64,000 nt of DNA from Paenibacillus durus ATCC 35681 (GCF_000993825.1 NZ_CP011114.1:1984001-2048000), one strand, 5' to 3'; shown: positions 27,690 to 37,302, counted from the stretch's first letter. Notes: generated by a model not told the origin, from the letters alone. Made by a program: numbers and translations.

Positions 27690-28102
27690 AGATTGGATTT
27701 GGAAGAGTACGAAGAAGTCTTTTTTTTGTCAGAAAATGTATTGCGGATCATATGTATGTTCTGGCCGATAACTTATATAAAATATAAGGTATAGTTACTT
27801 ATCTAAATCAATAGTCTACCAAAAATTAGGGCTTTATACTGAAGCAAGAGAGTATATAGAGAAGTTGCAAACCTGGATTGGTTTGTCGGTCTAGATCAGG
27901 AAGGCCAAGAAGAAGTTCAACGGTTTAAAAATTTTGCAAAAGCCAATTCCTACGCCATAGATTTACTGTCGGGTACCTTTATAGAAGAGGATGAAATTGA
28001 AGTATGAATTAGGGAAGTAGCCAATATCGTAGGTATGCCGGTTGTTTTCAGCATAGAAAACGTAGGTAGTACTCTGAATAAATATTCTTATACCGATATA
28101 TA
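27690..28102 (+). pseudogene. Degenerate HTH/TPR-type regulator remnant
   Basis: Coding-like pieces lie in different plus-strand frames: RLDLEEYEEVFFLSENVLR, YQKLGLYTEAREYIEKLQTW and DQEGQEEVQRFKNFAKANSY, then SYAIDLLSGTFIEEDEIEV to a stop. They resemble the tetratricopeptide C-terminal region of Rgg/PlcR-like XRE regulators. Several frameshifts and stops separate them, and the HTH is missing. The rest of 27421-28087 holds no supported gene. Confidence 0.45.
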
Positions 28103-28752
28103 AGAGGAAGTGGCTCTAGAGATCCGATAATGAATCAGATAATCATACGCGGTCATATTGATGGTTCGTTTGAAACTGCGATTGCACTCTGAAACACTTA
28201 GATGCGCGGCTGCAGCAATGGCTTGTAGTGTGATGGGATCAGTGTAATTTTGATGGATATAACTAACCATTAATTGCATTCGTTCTTGCTGCTCCTTGAT
28301 GGATTTCGAGGATTCCTCAATAGCAAGAGGAACGTTGGATATCATTATGAACCAAAGTTGTGTCGTTTTGACGGAGACTTCATATAAAAAGTAAGTAGCT
28401 TTTCGGGAAAATTAAACGTTACATAATAACTGTTAGGTGTTAATTGCTCCGCGATATGCAAGGCTCCCTTATTAATAAAGATAGCCTCCCCAGATTCCAT
28501 TACATGATCTATGCCATTAACCCGCATCCTAATTTTTCTATCTACAAACAATGTAAACTGAAGCTCATCATGCCAATGCAGATCATTAAAGCCTCTTCCT
28601 TTGGGGGTAACGTCTTGAGGCGTTATCGTATACATCGCGTATGGAAACGAAGCATCCGGGTAATGAATGTCTTCGTGCAAATGAGTTGTCACTAACTCAA
28701 CCTCCTTTTGACTAACGATATATCTATATAATTGAGAGATATTTTTACACAA
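28088..28752 (-). pseudogene. Broken AraC-family regulator with N-terminal cupin
   Basis: The first frame (28345-28752) encodes an AraC-type cupin domain (FNDLHWHDELQFTLFVDRKI, GEAIFINKGALHIAEQL) and stops after an aberrant tail. A second frame (28088-28345, TAATG overlap) carries only the first part of the AraC HTH (YTDPITLQAIAAAAHLSVSECNRSFK). The middle helical region and the second HTH half are missing. The gene is therefore non-functional or yields two fragments. It is divergent from the EamA gene, a common regulator/transporter arrangement, so the exporter may have lost its regulator. Confidence 0.7.
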
Positions 28753-28822
28753 ATCATTAAATCATGGTGCTATTATTATATTTCGTCAGCTGCACATCAA
28801 TTATTTATCTTGGAGGTTTAAC

Positions 28823-29734
28823 ATGAAATTCAATAAACCGTATATTTTGCTGTTCGTCAGCATATTAGCTGTTTCCATTTCGTCCATCATGATAAAAACT
28901 TCTACAACACCACCCTCGGTTGCCGGAATGTATAGACTATTTATAACTGTATTGATAATGATACCTTTTGTGCCTTGGAAGACGGTGCGATCCTTACAAA
29001 TGGGCCGTAAAGATTGGAGCATCGTTTTTATAGCTGGAGTATTTCTTGGATTACACTTTTTGTTTTGGATGGAATCCTTATTGTATACCTCGGTTGCCAG
29101 TTCTATGGTCATCCTGACCTTGCAACCTTTGTTTGTCATGATAGGCTCTTATTTTCTATTTAGAGAACGGGTTACGATCCTCTCGACACTCTGCATGATT
29201 GCAGCGGTTGTGGGATCAATGATTATAGCATGGGGTGACATTGGCGTTTCCAGAGAGGCTTTAATTGGAGATGGGCTGTCATTATTGGGGACCATTTCGA
29301 TGTCAGTCTACATGCTTGCAGGACAAAAAGTGAGTCATAAAATACCGGCTAATTTCTATAGTGTGATCGTATTTTTTCTTGGTGGGAGCGTCATGCTCGT
29401 TTACTCTTTGGTCAACCATTTCTCTCTAACCGATTATCGTCCTGCTGATTGGACATATTTCGTTTTGCTTGCCATCATACCAACGATTTTTGGGCATTTT
29501 CTTTTTAACCTTTTGTTAAAGTCCATCGGAGCGACAACGGTTTCTGTTGGCGTCATCGGGGAGCCAGTTCTCGCCATTATTCTGGCTTATCTATTATTGG
29601 GAGAATCTATTTCCGACTCTCAATTCCTGGGGGGCATGTTCACCATCGCGGGAATAGCCCTGTATTTCTGGGCAAAGTCGAGAGTTACAAAAAAGTTGGC
29701 TAAATTAGAAAAAAGCGTCTTGGACGTACATTAG
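28823..29734 (+). CDS. EamA-family (DMT) transporter, paralogue
   Basis: A 303-residue protein with about ten helices and two EamA repeats. It shares many blocks with the protein at 14348 (for example GLHFLFWMESLLYTSVASSM and ILAYLLLGESI), so the two are paralogues. It is more AT-rich than its paralogue, which suggests separate acquisition. The start follows TTGGAGG. Exported substrate unknown. Confidence 0.9.
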   Translation: MKFNKPYILLFVSILAVSISSIMIKTSTTPPSVAGMYRLFITVLIMIPFVPWKTVRSLQMGRKDWSIVFIAGVFLGLHFLFWMESLLYTSVASSMVILTLQPLFVMIGSYFLFRERVTILSTLCMIAAVVGSMIIAWGDIGVSREALIGDGLSLLGTISMSVYMLAGQKVSHKIPANFYSVIVFFLGGSVMLVYSLVNHFSLTDYRPADWTYFVLLAIIPTIFGHFLFNLLLKSIGATTVSVGVIGEPVLAIILAYLLLGESISDSQFLGGMFTIAGIALYFWAKSRVTKKLAKLEKSVLDVH

Positions 29735-29798
29735 CAGAAGAGGACTTGAACAGATGCAGCTAACAGGGCACATGTTTCAATAATCCTGCTAGCATAGA

Positions 29799-29831
29799 AA
29801 CGGCAGCCGATCGTTAAGAGCGGCTGCCGTT
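29799..29831. terminator. Strong hairpin downstream of EamA
   Basis: AACGGCAGCCG and CGGCTGCCGTT pair perfectly. No long T run follows, but the position after the gene suits a terminator. Confidence 0.6.
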
Positions 29832-29916
29832 ATGTCGTCACATATTGGAACTATTCTGCCCGTTCAATGCAGCGCGGGAGTCTAGTACTTTATTTTCATC
29901 AAACAACTGAACTATT

Positions 29917-31143
29917 TTACGCCCATCCGCCATTCCGGAAGATCGGCTCGGCCGTGCCGTCCTCCGTAATGCCGTCAATGTTCATCTCGGGTGAACCCAT
30001 CATGAAATCAACGTGAATGAGGCTCTGGTTCATCCCGCGCTCGGCGAGCTGCTCCTTCGAAAGAGCCGTGCCGCCCTCCAGGGTGAAGGCGTACGAGCCT
30101 CCGAGCGCCAGATGGCAGGAGGCATTCTCGTCGAACAAGGTCGTATAATATAGAATGCCGCTCTCCGAAATCGGGGAACGGTGGGGGACCAGCGCCACCT
30201 CGCCAAGCGACACCGCTCCTTCATCCATAGACAGGAGCGCATCCAGCTTATCCTTCCCGACCTCTGCGGTATAATCCGTCACCTTGCCGTCCTTAAAGGT
30301 CAGGGTAAAGCGGTCGATGATGTTTCCCGCATAGCTGAGCGGCTTGGTGCTGCTGACTGTGCCATTCGTCCCATCCCGGTGCGGAACCGAGAATACCTCC
30401 TCCGTCGGAATATTCGCCAGAAAAGGAACGCCTTTTGCGTTCACCGCACCCGCCTGGCACCAAATATGGCCCTCAGGCAGCTCGACGGTCAAGTCGGTGC
30501 CCGGTGCGGTGTAATGAAGTTTGCGGTACTTGCGCTCATTCAGTTTGTCGCAGCGGCGCTTCAGTCCGTCTAGGTGCAGCTGCCAGGCTTCAAGCGGGTT
30601 CTCCACATCCGCGCGGACCGCGCGGAAAATCGCGTCCCATAATAGATTAATCCGCTCTTCCTCCGGAGCATCCGGAAATACTTTCGCCGCCCAGGAGGCC
30701 GAAGGATAGGCGACACCGCTCCAGCTTGCATGATTGCTCATCAGCAGCTGACGGTAGCCTCCCATTGCTTCAGCAGACACCTGCTGATATGCCTTGATCC
30801 GCCCCGGGTCGACGCCCTTCAGCAGATCAGGATCCGTCGAAATAATGGTCAGGAAGCAAGCGTTGTTCTGTGCAAGATCCTCCATCTCATCCGCGAACCA
30901 TTTCGGAGGCTCCGAGAAGGATTCCTCAGGAGCCAGGTCGTAGCGCGTTCGCGTCACGACTTCATCCGAATAATTGACCTTGACCAGCTTGGCGCCCGCT
31001 TCATAGGCTTTGCGGACAACCAGGCGAACCAGTTCGGCTGATGCAATGTCCGCATTGATAACAAGCGTCTGTCCCGGCTGTATGTTGACGCCGACTTTTA
31101 CGGCAAGCAGCGCGTAATTCTCCAGCTTTTGCTTAAAATCCAA
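29917..31143 (-). CDS. M29-family metallo-aminopeptidase (AmpS/PepS-like)
   Basis: A 408-residue protein. It has the M29 signature residues in GHIWCQAGAVNAKGVPFLANIPTEEVF (acidic ligands), ALVPHRSPISESGILYYTTLFDENASCHLA and HVDFMMGS. It is a cytoplasmic two-metal exopeptidase that removes N-terminal residues. I chose a TTG start (codon 11 of the longest frame) with GAGGGGG eight bases upstream; this leaves a 17-base gap after the upstream paralogue instead of an overlap. It is a tandem duplicate of the next gene and is likely cotranscribed with it. Confidence 0.9.
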   Translation of the reverse strand: MDFKQKLENYALLAVKVGVNIQPGQTLVINADIASAELVRLVVRKAYEAGAKLVKVNYSDEVVTRTRYDLAPEESFSEPPKWFADEMEDLAQNNACFLTIISTDPDLLKGVDPGRIKAYQQVSAEAMGGYRQLLMSNHASWSGVAYPSASWAAKVFPDAPEEERINLLWDAIFRAVRADVENPLEAWQLHLDGLKRRCDKLNERKYRKLHYTAPGTDLTVELPEGHIWCQAGAVNAKGVPFLANIPTEEVFSVPHRDGTNGTVSSTKPLSYAGNIIDRFTLTFKDGKVTDYTAEVGKDKLDALLSMDEGAVSLGEVALVPHRSPISESGILYYTTLFDENASCHLALGGSYAFTLEGGTALSKEQLAERGMNQSLIHVDFMMGSPEMNIDGITEDGTAEPIFRNGGWA

Positions 31144-31160
31144 ATTCCGAACCCCCTCGA

Positions 31161-32393
31161 TTAAAACGCCCAATTCCCGTTTACAAATACCGGCTCTTCC
31201 GTTCCGTCATTTGTGATGCCGAATATATTCATCTCTGCAGAGCCGATCATAAAGTCGACATGAGTGACACTTGTATTGAGACCACGCTTTTCAAGCTGCT
31301 CTTGCGTCATGCTCTTGCCGCCTTCCAGACAGAACGCGTACGCGGTACCGATTGCGAGATGGTTCGAAGCATTTTCGTCAAACAAGGTGTTGTAGTAGAG
31401 AATATTCGATTCCGAAATAGGGGAATGATGGGGGACCAGCGCCACTTCGCCCAAATATCTGGCGCCTTCGTCCAAGTTGATCAAATGCTCCAGCGTTTCC
31501 TGTCCCTTCTCGGCCGAAACCGAGACAATCTTTCCGTTCTCGAAGGTGAGCGAGAAGCCGTCAATGATATTCCCGCCGTGGCTTAGCGGCTTCGTGCTGC
31601 GGACGGTCCCATTGACGCCGGTCTTCAGCGGTGCCGTGAATACTTCTTCTGTAGGCATGTTGGCGACGAAGGTGTGGCCGTTCTCGTTAATGCTATCCCC
31701 TTGCGCCCATATATGGCCTTCCGGCAGCTCGATGGTCAGGTCCGTACCCGGAGCGACATAATGAAGCTTCTTGTATTTCTTGGCATTCAGTACGGCCGCT
31801 TTCTCTTCCAGCGTGTCCAGATGCTCCTGCCAGGCTGCTACGGGGTCTTCACGGTCCAGACGCACGGTATGGAAAATCGCCTCCCACAGCTTGTTTACCC
31901 GTTCTTCGGCAGGTACGTCCGGAAACACTTTGTTGGCCCAGGCCTGGGAAGGAATGGCGACGATGCTCCAGCTTACTTTGTCCGACATGACAAATTCACG
32001 GTATTTGGACAGGGCGGCTCCGCGAGTCTTCTGATATTCGGCAATCCGCACCGGGTCGATCCCTTTCAGCGCATCCGGATCTTCGGCGATGACCGACAAT
32101 ACGGCCGCACCATTCTCGGCAAATTCGGTAATCTCACCGGCATACCAGGTCGGTGCTTTGGAGAAGACCTCCGGCGCGGCATGTTCGAATTGCAGACGGG
32201 TAATCCGTTCGTCGCTCCAGTTTACTTTGACTTGGCTGGCGCCTGCCTCGTACGCCTTGGCTGCAATCAGACGGACGAACTCCGCCGCGGTTATAGGCGC
32301 ATTTACGACCAATGCCTGCCCCGGCTGCACGTTTACGCCTATTTTCACGGCTAGGTCGGCGTATTTGGAGAGTTTTGCTTCAAAATCACTCAT
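31161..32393 (-). CDS. M29-family metallo-aminopeptidase (AmpS/PepS-like)
   Basis: A 410-residue protein, first of the tandem pair. It has the same M29 motifs (ELPEGHIWAQGDSINENGHT, VPHHSPISESNILYYNTLFD, HVDFMIGSAEMNI). The ATG at 32393 has GGAGG upstream; the longest frame starts eight codons earlier without one. The pair differ throughout, so the duplication is old rather than recent. Confidence 0.92.
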   Translation of the reverse strand: MSDFEAKLSKYADLAVKIGVNVQPGQALVVNAPITAAEFVRLIAAKAYEAGASQVKVNWSDERITRLQFEHAAPEVFSKAPTWYAGEITEFAENGAAVLSVIAEDPDALKGIDPVRIAEYQKTRGAALSKYREFVMSDKVSWSIVAIPSQAWANKVFPDVPAEERVNKLWEAIFHTVRLDREDPVAAWQEHLDTLEEKAAVLNAKKYKKLHYVAPGTDLTIELPEGHIWAQGDSINENGHTFVANMPTEEVFTAPLKTGVNGTVRSTKPLSHGGNIIDGFSLTFENGKIVSVSAEKGQETLEHLINLDEGARYLGEVALVPHHSPISESNILYYNTLFDENASNHLAIGTAYAFCLEGGKSMTQEQLEKRGLNTSVTHVDFMIGSAEMNIFGITNDGTEEPVFVNGNWAF

Positions 32394-32587
32394 AACATTT
32401 CCTCCATCAATTTCCAAATTAAACTTATAGAGTATTGTACTAAATTATTAACCGCCGGATGAAAAAAGTCAATTAGGGCTATAAAACGGGATTTGGGCGG
32501 GTTACAATGATATACTGAAAGAGGATTTCGAAACTCTCGCCAAGAACGGCTTGGGATTTCCCGAACGAATGAAAGGAAGGAAGCTGC

Positions 32588-32851
32588 ATGAGCGTAGTCG
32601 TTACGGAAGCGGCCATGCGCCGCGATGAGGAAGGAAATTATGTGGGAAGGACCGTATTCAACCTGGAGGGCCACGCGGCCCGCTATGAAATTACGTTCTT
32701 CAGCAAAAAGGGGAAGGAATGGGATTACAGTCTGAGCTTTGCGGACGAGTCCGGCAGCGAGGAGCAGTTCCTGGAGCTGGATGCTAGGCTGGAGGAAGAT
32801 GACGAGCTGTTCGATCAACTGCTGGATGCGGCTCTGGACGCGGAGGGTTAG
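32588..32851 (+). CDS. Small conserved acidic hypothetical protein
   Basis: An 87-residue protein: MSVVVTEAAMRRDEEGNYVG, then a beta-rich part (RYEITFFSKKGKEWDYSLSF), then a very acidic C-terminal helix (LDARLEEDDELFDQLLDAAL). No family name is recognised. It has good coding character and an AAAGGAAGG site before ATG. Divergent from the aminopeptidases. Confidence 0.7.
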   Translation: MSVVVTEAAMRRDEEGNYVGRTVFNLEGHAARYEITFFSKKGKEWDYSLSFADESGSEEQFLELDARLEEDDELFDQLLDAALDAEG

Positions 32852-32903
32852 GGGACATCGGAGAACAATAAGTGATCCTGTTAAATTAAGCGAGTAAGCA
32901 AAC

Positions 32904-32933
32904 AACAAAAAAACGGCGGTTCGCCCGCCGTCG
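32904..32933 (-). terminator. Terminator of ktrB-like gene
   Basis: Read on the minus strand, ACGGCGG and CCGCCGT arms are followed by a run of T. It sits directly after the potassium transporter stop codon. Confidence 0.85.
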
Positions 32934-32939
32934 TATTTA

Positions 32940-34286
32940 CTATCCGATCATAATATGTCCTTCGGGATGGCGGTACAGCTCCTTGCCTTTGGTCGGCCTA
33001 AGGGCATAAGCCAGTGTCAGCGGTCCGGTCCGTCCCATGAACATAAGAATAATGATGAGAATCTTCCCGAGGGTCGTAAGCTCCGTTGTCAGACCCATGG
33101 TAAGCCCAGACGTTCCAAACGCGGACACCGCCTCGAACATGACGGCAAGGAAATCGGCTTTCTCGGTAATGGACAGGAGCATCGTTGCGCTCACCACAAG
33201 GAGCAGGGAGAGCAGAGTCATGGTTATGGCCCGGTAGACGTTCTCTTTGGACAGACGATGGCGGAACAGAACAACATCCTCTTTGCCGCGAATACGCGAG
33301 TACACAGCGGCGATGAGCAGCGCGAATGTCGTCAGCTTGATCCCCCCGCCGGTTGAGCCCGGGGCCGCGCCGATAAACATCAACAGAATAATCAGGAATT
33401 GAGTGGATTCTCTAAGCTTATATATATCAATAGTCGTGACCCCACCGGAACGGGGAGTAAGAGCTTGCAACAAAGAAGCCATAACCTTTCCGCCCGGATG
33501 CAGCGGCTTCAGCGTATGATAGATCTCCAGCCAGAAAAATAATGAAGCTCCGGCAGCGATCAGAATAAGCGAGGTCGACAGAACCACTTTGGAGTGCAGG
33601 GTAAGCCGTCTCCGTCTGCGGAAATCAATTACGTCGGACAATACAATAAAGCCGATGCCGCCCAGAAAAATAAGCAGGATCGCCGTGATATTAACCACCG
33701 GATCTTCCACATACCGCGTCAATCCGCTGAACGGTCCATGCACATCGCCAAAGAGGTCGAAGCCGGCATTGTTAAAAATCGAAATGCTGTGGAATATCCC
33801 ATAGTATATGGCTTTGCCCGCCGGCATGTCCTTTAGAAACCTGAGCGCCAGCACGGACGCTCCGGCAAGCTGGATCACAAGAGAATAAATCAGAACCCGG
33901 CGGATGAGGAGCACGATACCCTGCATAGAGTTCTGATTCATCGACTCCTGCAGCAACAGCCGCTCTTTAAGCGATATCCGCCTATTGAGAACAAGCGTAA
34001 CCAGCGTCGCCATCGTTACGAAGCCAAGGCCCCCGAACTGAAACAGCACGAGCAGCACAACCTGGCCAAAGGTGGTAAGTCCCGTACCCGTGTCGATAAC
34101 GGCCAGCCCGGTCACGCATGTAGCGGAAGTAGCCATAAACAGCGCGTCGATCCAGGAGATACGGCCATTCGCCGATGAAATGGGAAGCGACAGCAGTACA
34201 GTGCCTGCGCCGATTAGCAGAATAAAGCCGAGTGCAAGAATTTTGGGCGGAGTCAGACGCAGCCCGCCATAGGATAAATTGGCCAT
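32940..34286 (-). CDS. KtrB/TrkH-family potassium uptake channel subunit
   Basis: A 448-residue membrane protein with four pore-loop repeats. The filter segments are TSATCVTGLAVIDTG, FNNAGFD, APGSTGGGIK and AFGTSGLTMG, as in TrkH/KtrB. It imports K+ (often with Na+) with a KtrA-type regulatory RCK subunit, which is not nearby. The ATG at 34286 follows GGGAGAATG; the longest frame starts 27 codons upstream without support. KtrB/KtrD discrimination is not possible here. Confidence 0.9.
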   Translation of the reverse strand: MANLSYGGLRLTPPKILALGFILLIGAGTVLLSLPISSANGRISWIDALFMATSATCVTGLAVIDTGTGLTTFGQVVLLVLFQFGGLGFVTMATLVTLVLNRRISLKERLLLQESMNQNSMQGIVLLIRRVLIYSLVIQLAGASVLALRFLKDMPAGKAIYYGIFHSISIFNNAGFDLFGDVHGPFSGLTRYVEDPVVNITAILLIFLGGIGFIVLSDVIDFRRRRRLTLHSKVVLSTSLILIAAGASLFFWLEIYHTLKPLHPGGKVMASLLQALTPRSGGVTTIDIYKLRESTQFLIILLMFIGAAPGSTGGGIKLTTFALLIAAVYSRIRGKEDVVLFRHRLSKENVYRAITMTLLSLLLVVSATMLLSITEKADFLAVMFEAVSAFGTSGLTMGLTTELTTLGKILIIILMFMGRTGPLTLAYALRPTKGKELYRHPEGHIMIG

Positions 34287-34445
34287 AAGACATTCTCCCG
34301 GTAACATTGTGGTGGTCCATGCATTGTGACAAATTATATCATAATATGATGAGGTTCCCCTAAGCAATCGGCAGGAAATGACATCAATATATCGAAAGTT
34401 ACTTTAGGAATATCCAATTCCCATCTTCCAAAGGGGGTAATGACG

Positions 34446-34799
34446 GTGAACAGTCCCATCCTGAACAAAATCGGTGCTGTTTTTGTCCCGGTCAGCGATA
34501 TTGAGAGATCAAAAGAATGGTATTGCCGTCTTCTAGGTTTGCCGCTTGATGATGAAATATTGTTCGGACATTTGTTCGTGATCCCGATGGATGGGCCTGC
34601 CATTGTGCTTGACAGTAAAATTTTTACGATGGAAAGTGTGCTGAATACGCCACTATTTCACCTGAATACCAACGATATAGACGCCGCTTATGACTTTGTG
34701 AAGCAGAGCGGAGCTGAGATACTGACCGATATTGAGCATGATCATTGGTTCAACTTCAGAGACCCGGACGGTAATGTGCTGATGATTTGCCGCAGCTAG
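34446..34799 (+). CDS. VOC-family (glyoxalase-like) protein
   Basis: A 117-residue protein with a beta-alpha-beta-beta-beta vicinal-oxygen-chelate fold: IGAVFVPVSDIERSKEWYCRLLGLPL opens it and WFNFRDPDGNVLMICRS closes it. Possible roles include glyoxalase, dioxygenase or antibiotic binding. The GTG at 34446 was chosen because AAGGGGG lies eight bases upstream, while the ATG at 34440 is only two bases from it. The next gene's ribosome site overlaps its stop. Confidence 0.85.
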   Translation: MNSPILNKIGAVFVPVSDIERSKEWYCRLLGLPLDDEILFGHLFVIPMDGPAIVLDSKIFTMESVLNTPLFHLNTNDIDAAYDFVKQSGAEILTDIEHDHWFNFRDPDGNVLMICRS

Positions 34800-34814
34800 G
34801 AGGTCTTTTTGTTA

Positions 34815-35258
34815 ATGGAAAAAAGCTTTATCATTAGGGAAGCCGTACCGAAGGACGCCCTCGGGGTTGAGACGCTGTACCGTCTGCTGCTTCCGGATCA
34901 TCCGGGTGTTGAAGTTCTGCCCGAGCGGTTAAACCAAATCGCAGCGAATCCGGATAGCTTCTTGTTCGTATGCGAGGAAGATAACCGGGTTATTGGTACC
35001 GTGCATCTGCATCTCTGTATGGATGCGCTCAGCGGCAACCGCCCTTTTGGTGTTATTGAAAGGGTGATTGTGTCGCCGGATATGCAGGGAAAGGGCTTCG
35101 GAGCGGCTTTAATGAGACATGCCGAGCAGACGGCAGTGGAACGCGGCGCGCTCAAAATCATGCTCTCCAGCGCTTCCCGAAGAGGGGAAGCTCATCTCTT
35201 TTACGCGGCGCTCGGCTATGATGGGGAAGGAAGCAAGCTTTTTAAGAAATATCTTTAA
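34815..35258 (+). CDS. GNAT-family N-acetyltransferase
   Basis: A 147-residue protein. It has the acetyl-CoA-binding motif VIVSPDMQGKGFGAALMRHAEQ, and HLFYAALGYDGEG near the end. Acceptor unknown. AGGAGGT overlapping the VOC stop precedes the ATG by ten bases, so it is translated in an operon with the VOC gene. Confidence 0.88.
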   Translation: MEKSFIIREAVPKDALGVETLYRLLLPDHPGVEVLPERLNQIAANPDSFLFVCEEDNRVIGTVHLHLCMDALSGNRPFGVIERVIVSPDMQGKGFGAALMRHAEQTAVERGALKIMLSSASRRGEAHLFYAALGYDGEGSKLFKKYL

Positions 35259-35292
35259 TAACAGATGATTGAACGATGGGAAGTGTACACGG

Positions 35293-35820
35293 GTGGAAGT
35301 GACTTTCAGGGAACTGGTTCCCGGCGATGCCGAGGAGCTTCTTCGTCTGCAGCACAGCCTGGATGAAGAAACAGCCTTTATGCTCTTGGAACCTGGGGAG
35401 CGGCAAACCGATGTGCAGCAGGTTCAGGACATGATCGAAGGATTTGTAAGGTCCAAGACATCCAACCTAATCGGAGCGGAGGTGGACGGACAGCTGGCGG
35501 GCTATGTTTTAGCCAGAGGTGGCAGCGTAAACCGCAACCGTCACAGCGCTTATCTTGTGATCGGACTGCTGAAGCGCTATCAAGGAATGGGTGTGGGCAG
35601 CGGACTGCTGCGGGAGCTTATTGCCTGGGCGGAAGAAAGCGGCCTCGTTCGGCTGGAGCTTACGGTAATGAAGCATAATGAGCGGGCCATTGCCTTGTAC
35701 ACCAAATGCGGCTTTACCGCAGAGGGGACCAAAGTTAAGTCGCTTAAAGTAGACGGCGCTTGGGTAGATGAACTCTATATGAGCAAAATTATCGGCTTCG
35801 CTGCACAGGAGAATACATAG
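35293..35820 (+). CDS. GNAT-family N-acetyltransferase (RimJ/RimL-like)
   Basis: A 175-residue protein. GLLKRYQGMGVGSGLLRELIAWAEESG is the acetyl-CoA motif, and LTVMKHNERAIALYTKCGFTAEG is the typical RimI/RimJ-like end. I prefer the GTG at 35293 (GGGAAG upstream); a TTG eight codons earlier is possible. Third gene of the VOC-GNAT-GNAT run. Confidence 0.88.
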   Translation: MEVTFRELVPGDAEELLRLQHSLDEETAFMLLEPGERQTDVQQVQDMIEGFVRSKTSNLIGAEVDGQLAGYVLARGGSVNRNRHSAYLVIGLLKRYQGMGVGSGLLRELIAWAEESGLVRLELTVMKHNERAIALYTKCGFTAEGTKVKSLKVDGAWVDELYMSKIIGFAAQENT

Positions 35821-35910
35821 GATAGGCGGCTCACCGGCAACCCGGGAGCAGATGGATTGGCTGACCGGACTATCTGATATCGGATGAAAGGACATGCGGG
35901 ACTAACAAAA

Positions 35911-35951
35911 AATGCGGCCCCCCTCTAAAGCGAGAACGGGCCGCATTTATC
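35911..35951. terminator. Bidirectional terminator
   Basis: AATGCGGCCC pairs with GGGCCGCATT, with an A run before and T-rich sequence after. It lies between the GNAT gene and the converging CNNM-type gene. Confidence 0.85.
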
Positions 35952-35979
35952 ATTGCCTGCTAGAACGCTGATCAGACTT

Positions 35980-37302
35980 TTACGTGAGAGATTCCTCCAT
36001 TGTCTCCTCGTGATTTGACCGAACCGCGATCTCCACCTTGCGGATACGGTGACGGTTCATTTCACGGACGATAAGCGTGGTGTCCCCCTCGGTGATTTCT
36101 TTGCCGACAGCAGGCTCTTCAAGATGGCTGTACAGCCATCCGCCGATCGTGGTCACTTCGTCATCGTCAAGATCGAGACCTGTCAGCTGACGCACCTCGG
36201 GAAGAGACACTTTGCCGTCTACTAAGTAATGGGATTCGCCGAGCTTTTCCACGTTTTTGCGTTCATCAGCGTCAAATTCATCCCGAATCTCGCCGACGAT
36301 CTCTTCCAGGATGTCCTCGATCGTAATCAGTCCGGAGGTTCCGCCGTATTCGTCAAGCAGGAGAGCGATATGAACTTGTTCCCTCTGCATGCGCGTCAAC
36401 AGCGTCTTAACAGGCGTAACCTCGGAAACGGTCATGACAGGTTGAATAAGATCTTTGAAATTGAAGCCGGGATTATTGTCATATTTGAGATACAACTGTT
36501 TCGTATTGATTATCCCGACAATGTTGTCCTTATTACCATCCGCCACCGGAAAACGGGTATACTGCTCTTTACGGATAATATCCAGATTCTCTTGAAGTGA
36601 GTTGTTGGTATAAAGGCAGACCATATCGGTACGCGGAACCATGATTTCACGGGCCAGCATTTCGTCAAAAGCGAAAATGCGGTTGACATAGCCGTATTCG
36701 GCTTTATTGATCTTGCCGCTCTCATAGCTCTCGGACAGAATCAGACGGATTTCTTCCTCCGAGTGCGCCTCTTCATGCTCGCTGGCCGGCTTCATCCCGA
36801 ACAGGCGAACGAGAAGATTGGCGGAACCGTTAAGCAGCCAGATGAAAGGAAACAGGATGCGATAGAACCAGATAATCGGTTTAGCGGTCAGCAGACTGAT
36901 TTCTTCGGCTTTGTTGATGGCTGCGGTCTTCGGTGCGAGTTCGCCCATAACGACATGCAGAAATGTCGCAATAAAGAAGGCAAGCACGAACGATAGGACA
37001 TGGCTAAATTCGCTGCCGATGCCGGCCCAGTGGAAGAACGGATAGAGCAGCTGTTCAAAAGCAGGCTCCGCTAGAGCACCAATCCCTAAGGCAGTAATGG
37101 TGATGCCAAGCTGGCAGGCGGACAGATATCCGTCCAGATTGGCGGCAACCTTTTGAACAGCAATCGCATTTTTACGTCCTTCCAGCACCATTTGGCTGAT
37201 CCGGCTTCCCCGCAGTCGCACAACTGCAAATTCCGTAGCTACAAAAAAAGCGGTAAAAACAATCAAAACGGCCACCAACGTCAGACTAAGTCCTATACCC
37301 AT
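35980..37302 (-). CDS. CNNM/HlyC-CorC-family transporter with CBS pair
   Basis: A 440-residue protein. An N-terminal DUF21/CNNM membrane domain (about 1-190; ACQLGITITALGIGALAEPAFEQL is conserved) is followed by two CBS domains (MVPRTDMVCLYTN, ALLLDEYGGTSGLITIEDILEEIVGEI) and a CorC/HlyC C-terminal domain. Members are linked to magnesium or cobalt efflux; hemolysin is a historical label. The ATG at 37302 follows AAAGGGATGG; 15 codons upstream lack TM character. Confidence 0.9.
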   Translation of the reverse strand: MGIGLSLTLVAVLIVFTAFFVATEFAVVRLRGSRISQMVLEGRKNAIAVQKVAANLDGYLSACQLGITITALGIGALAEPAFEQLLYPFFHWAGIGSEFSHVLSFVLAFFIATFLHVVMGELAPKTAAINKAEEISLLTAKPIIWFYRILFPFIWLLNGSANLLVRLFGMKPASEHEEAHSEEEIRLILSESYESGKINKAEYGYVNRIFAFDEMLAREIMVPRTDMVCLYTNNSLQENLDIIRKEQYTRFPVADGNKDNIVGIINTKQLYLKYDNNPGFNFKDLIQPVMTVSEVTPVKTLLTRMQREQVHIALLLDEYGGTSGLITIEDILEEIVGEIRDEFDADERKNVEKLGESHYLVDGKVSLPEVRQLTGLDLDDDEVTTIGGWLYSHLEEPAVGKEITEGDTTLIVREMNRHRIRKVEIAVRSNHEETMEESLT

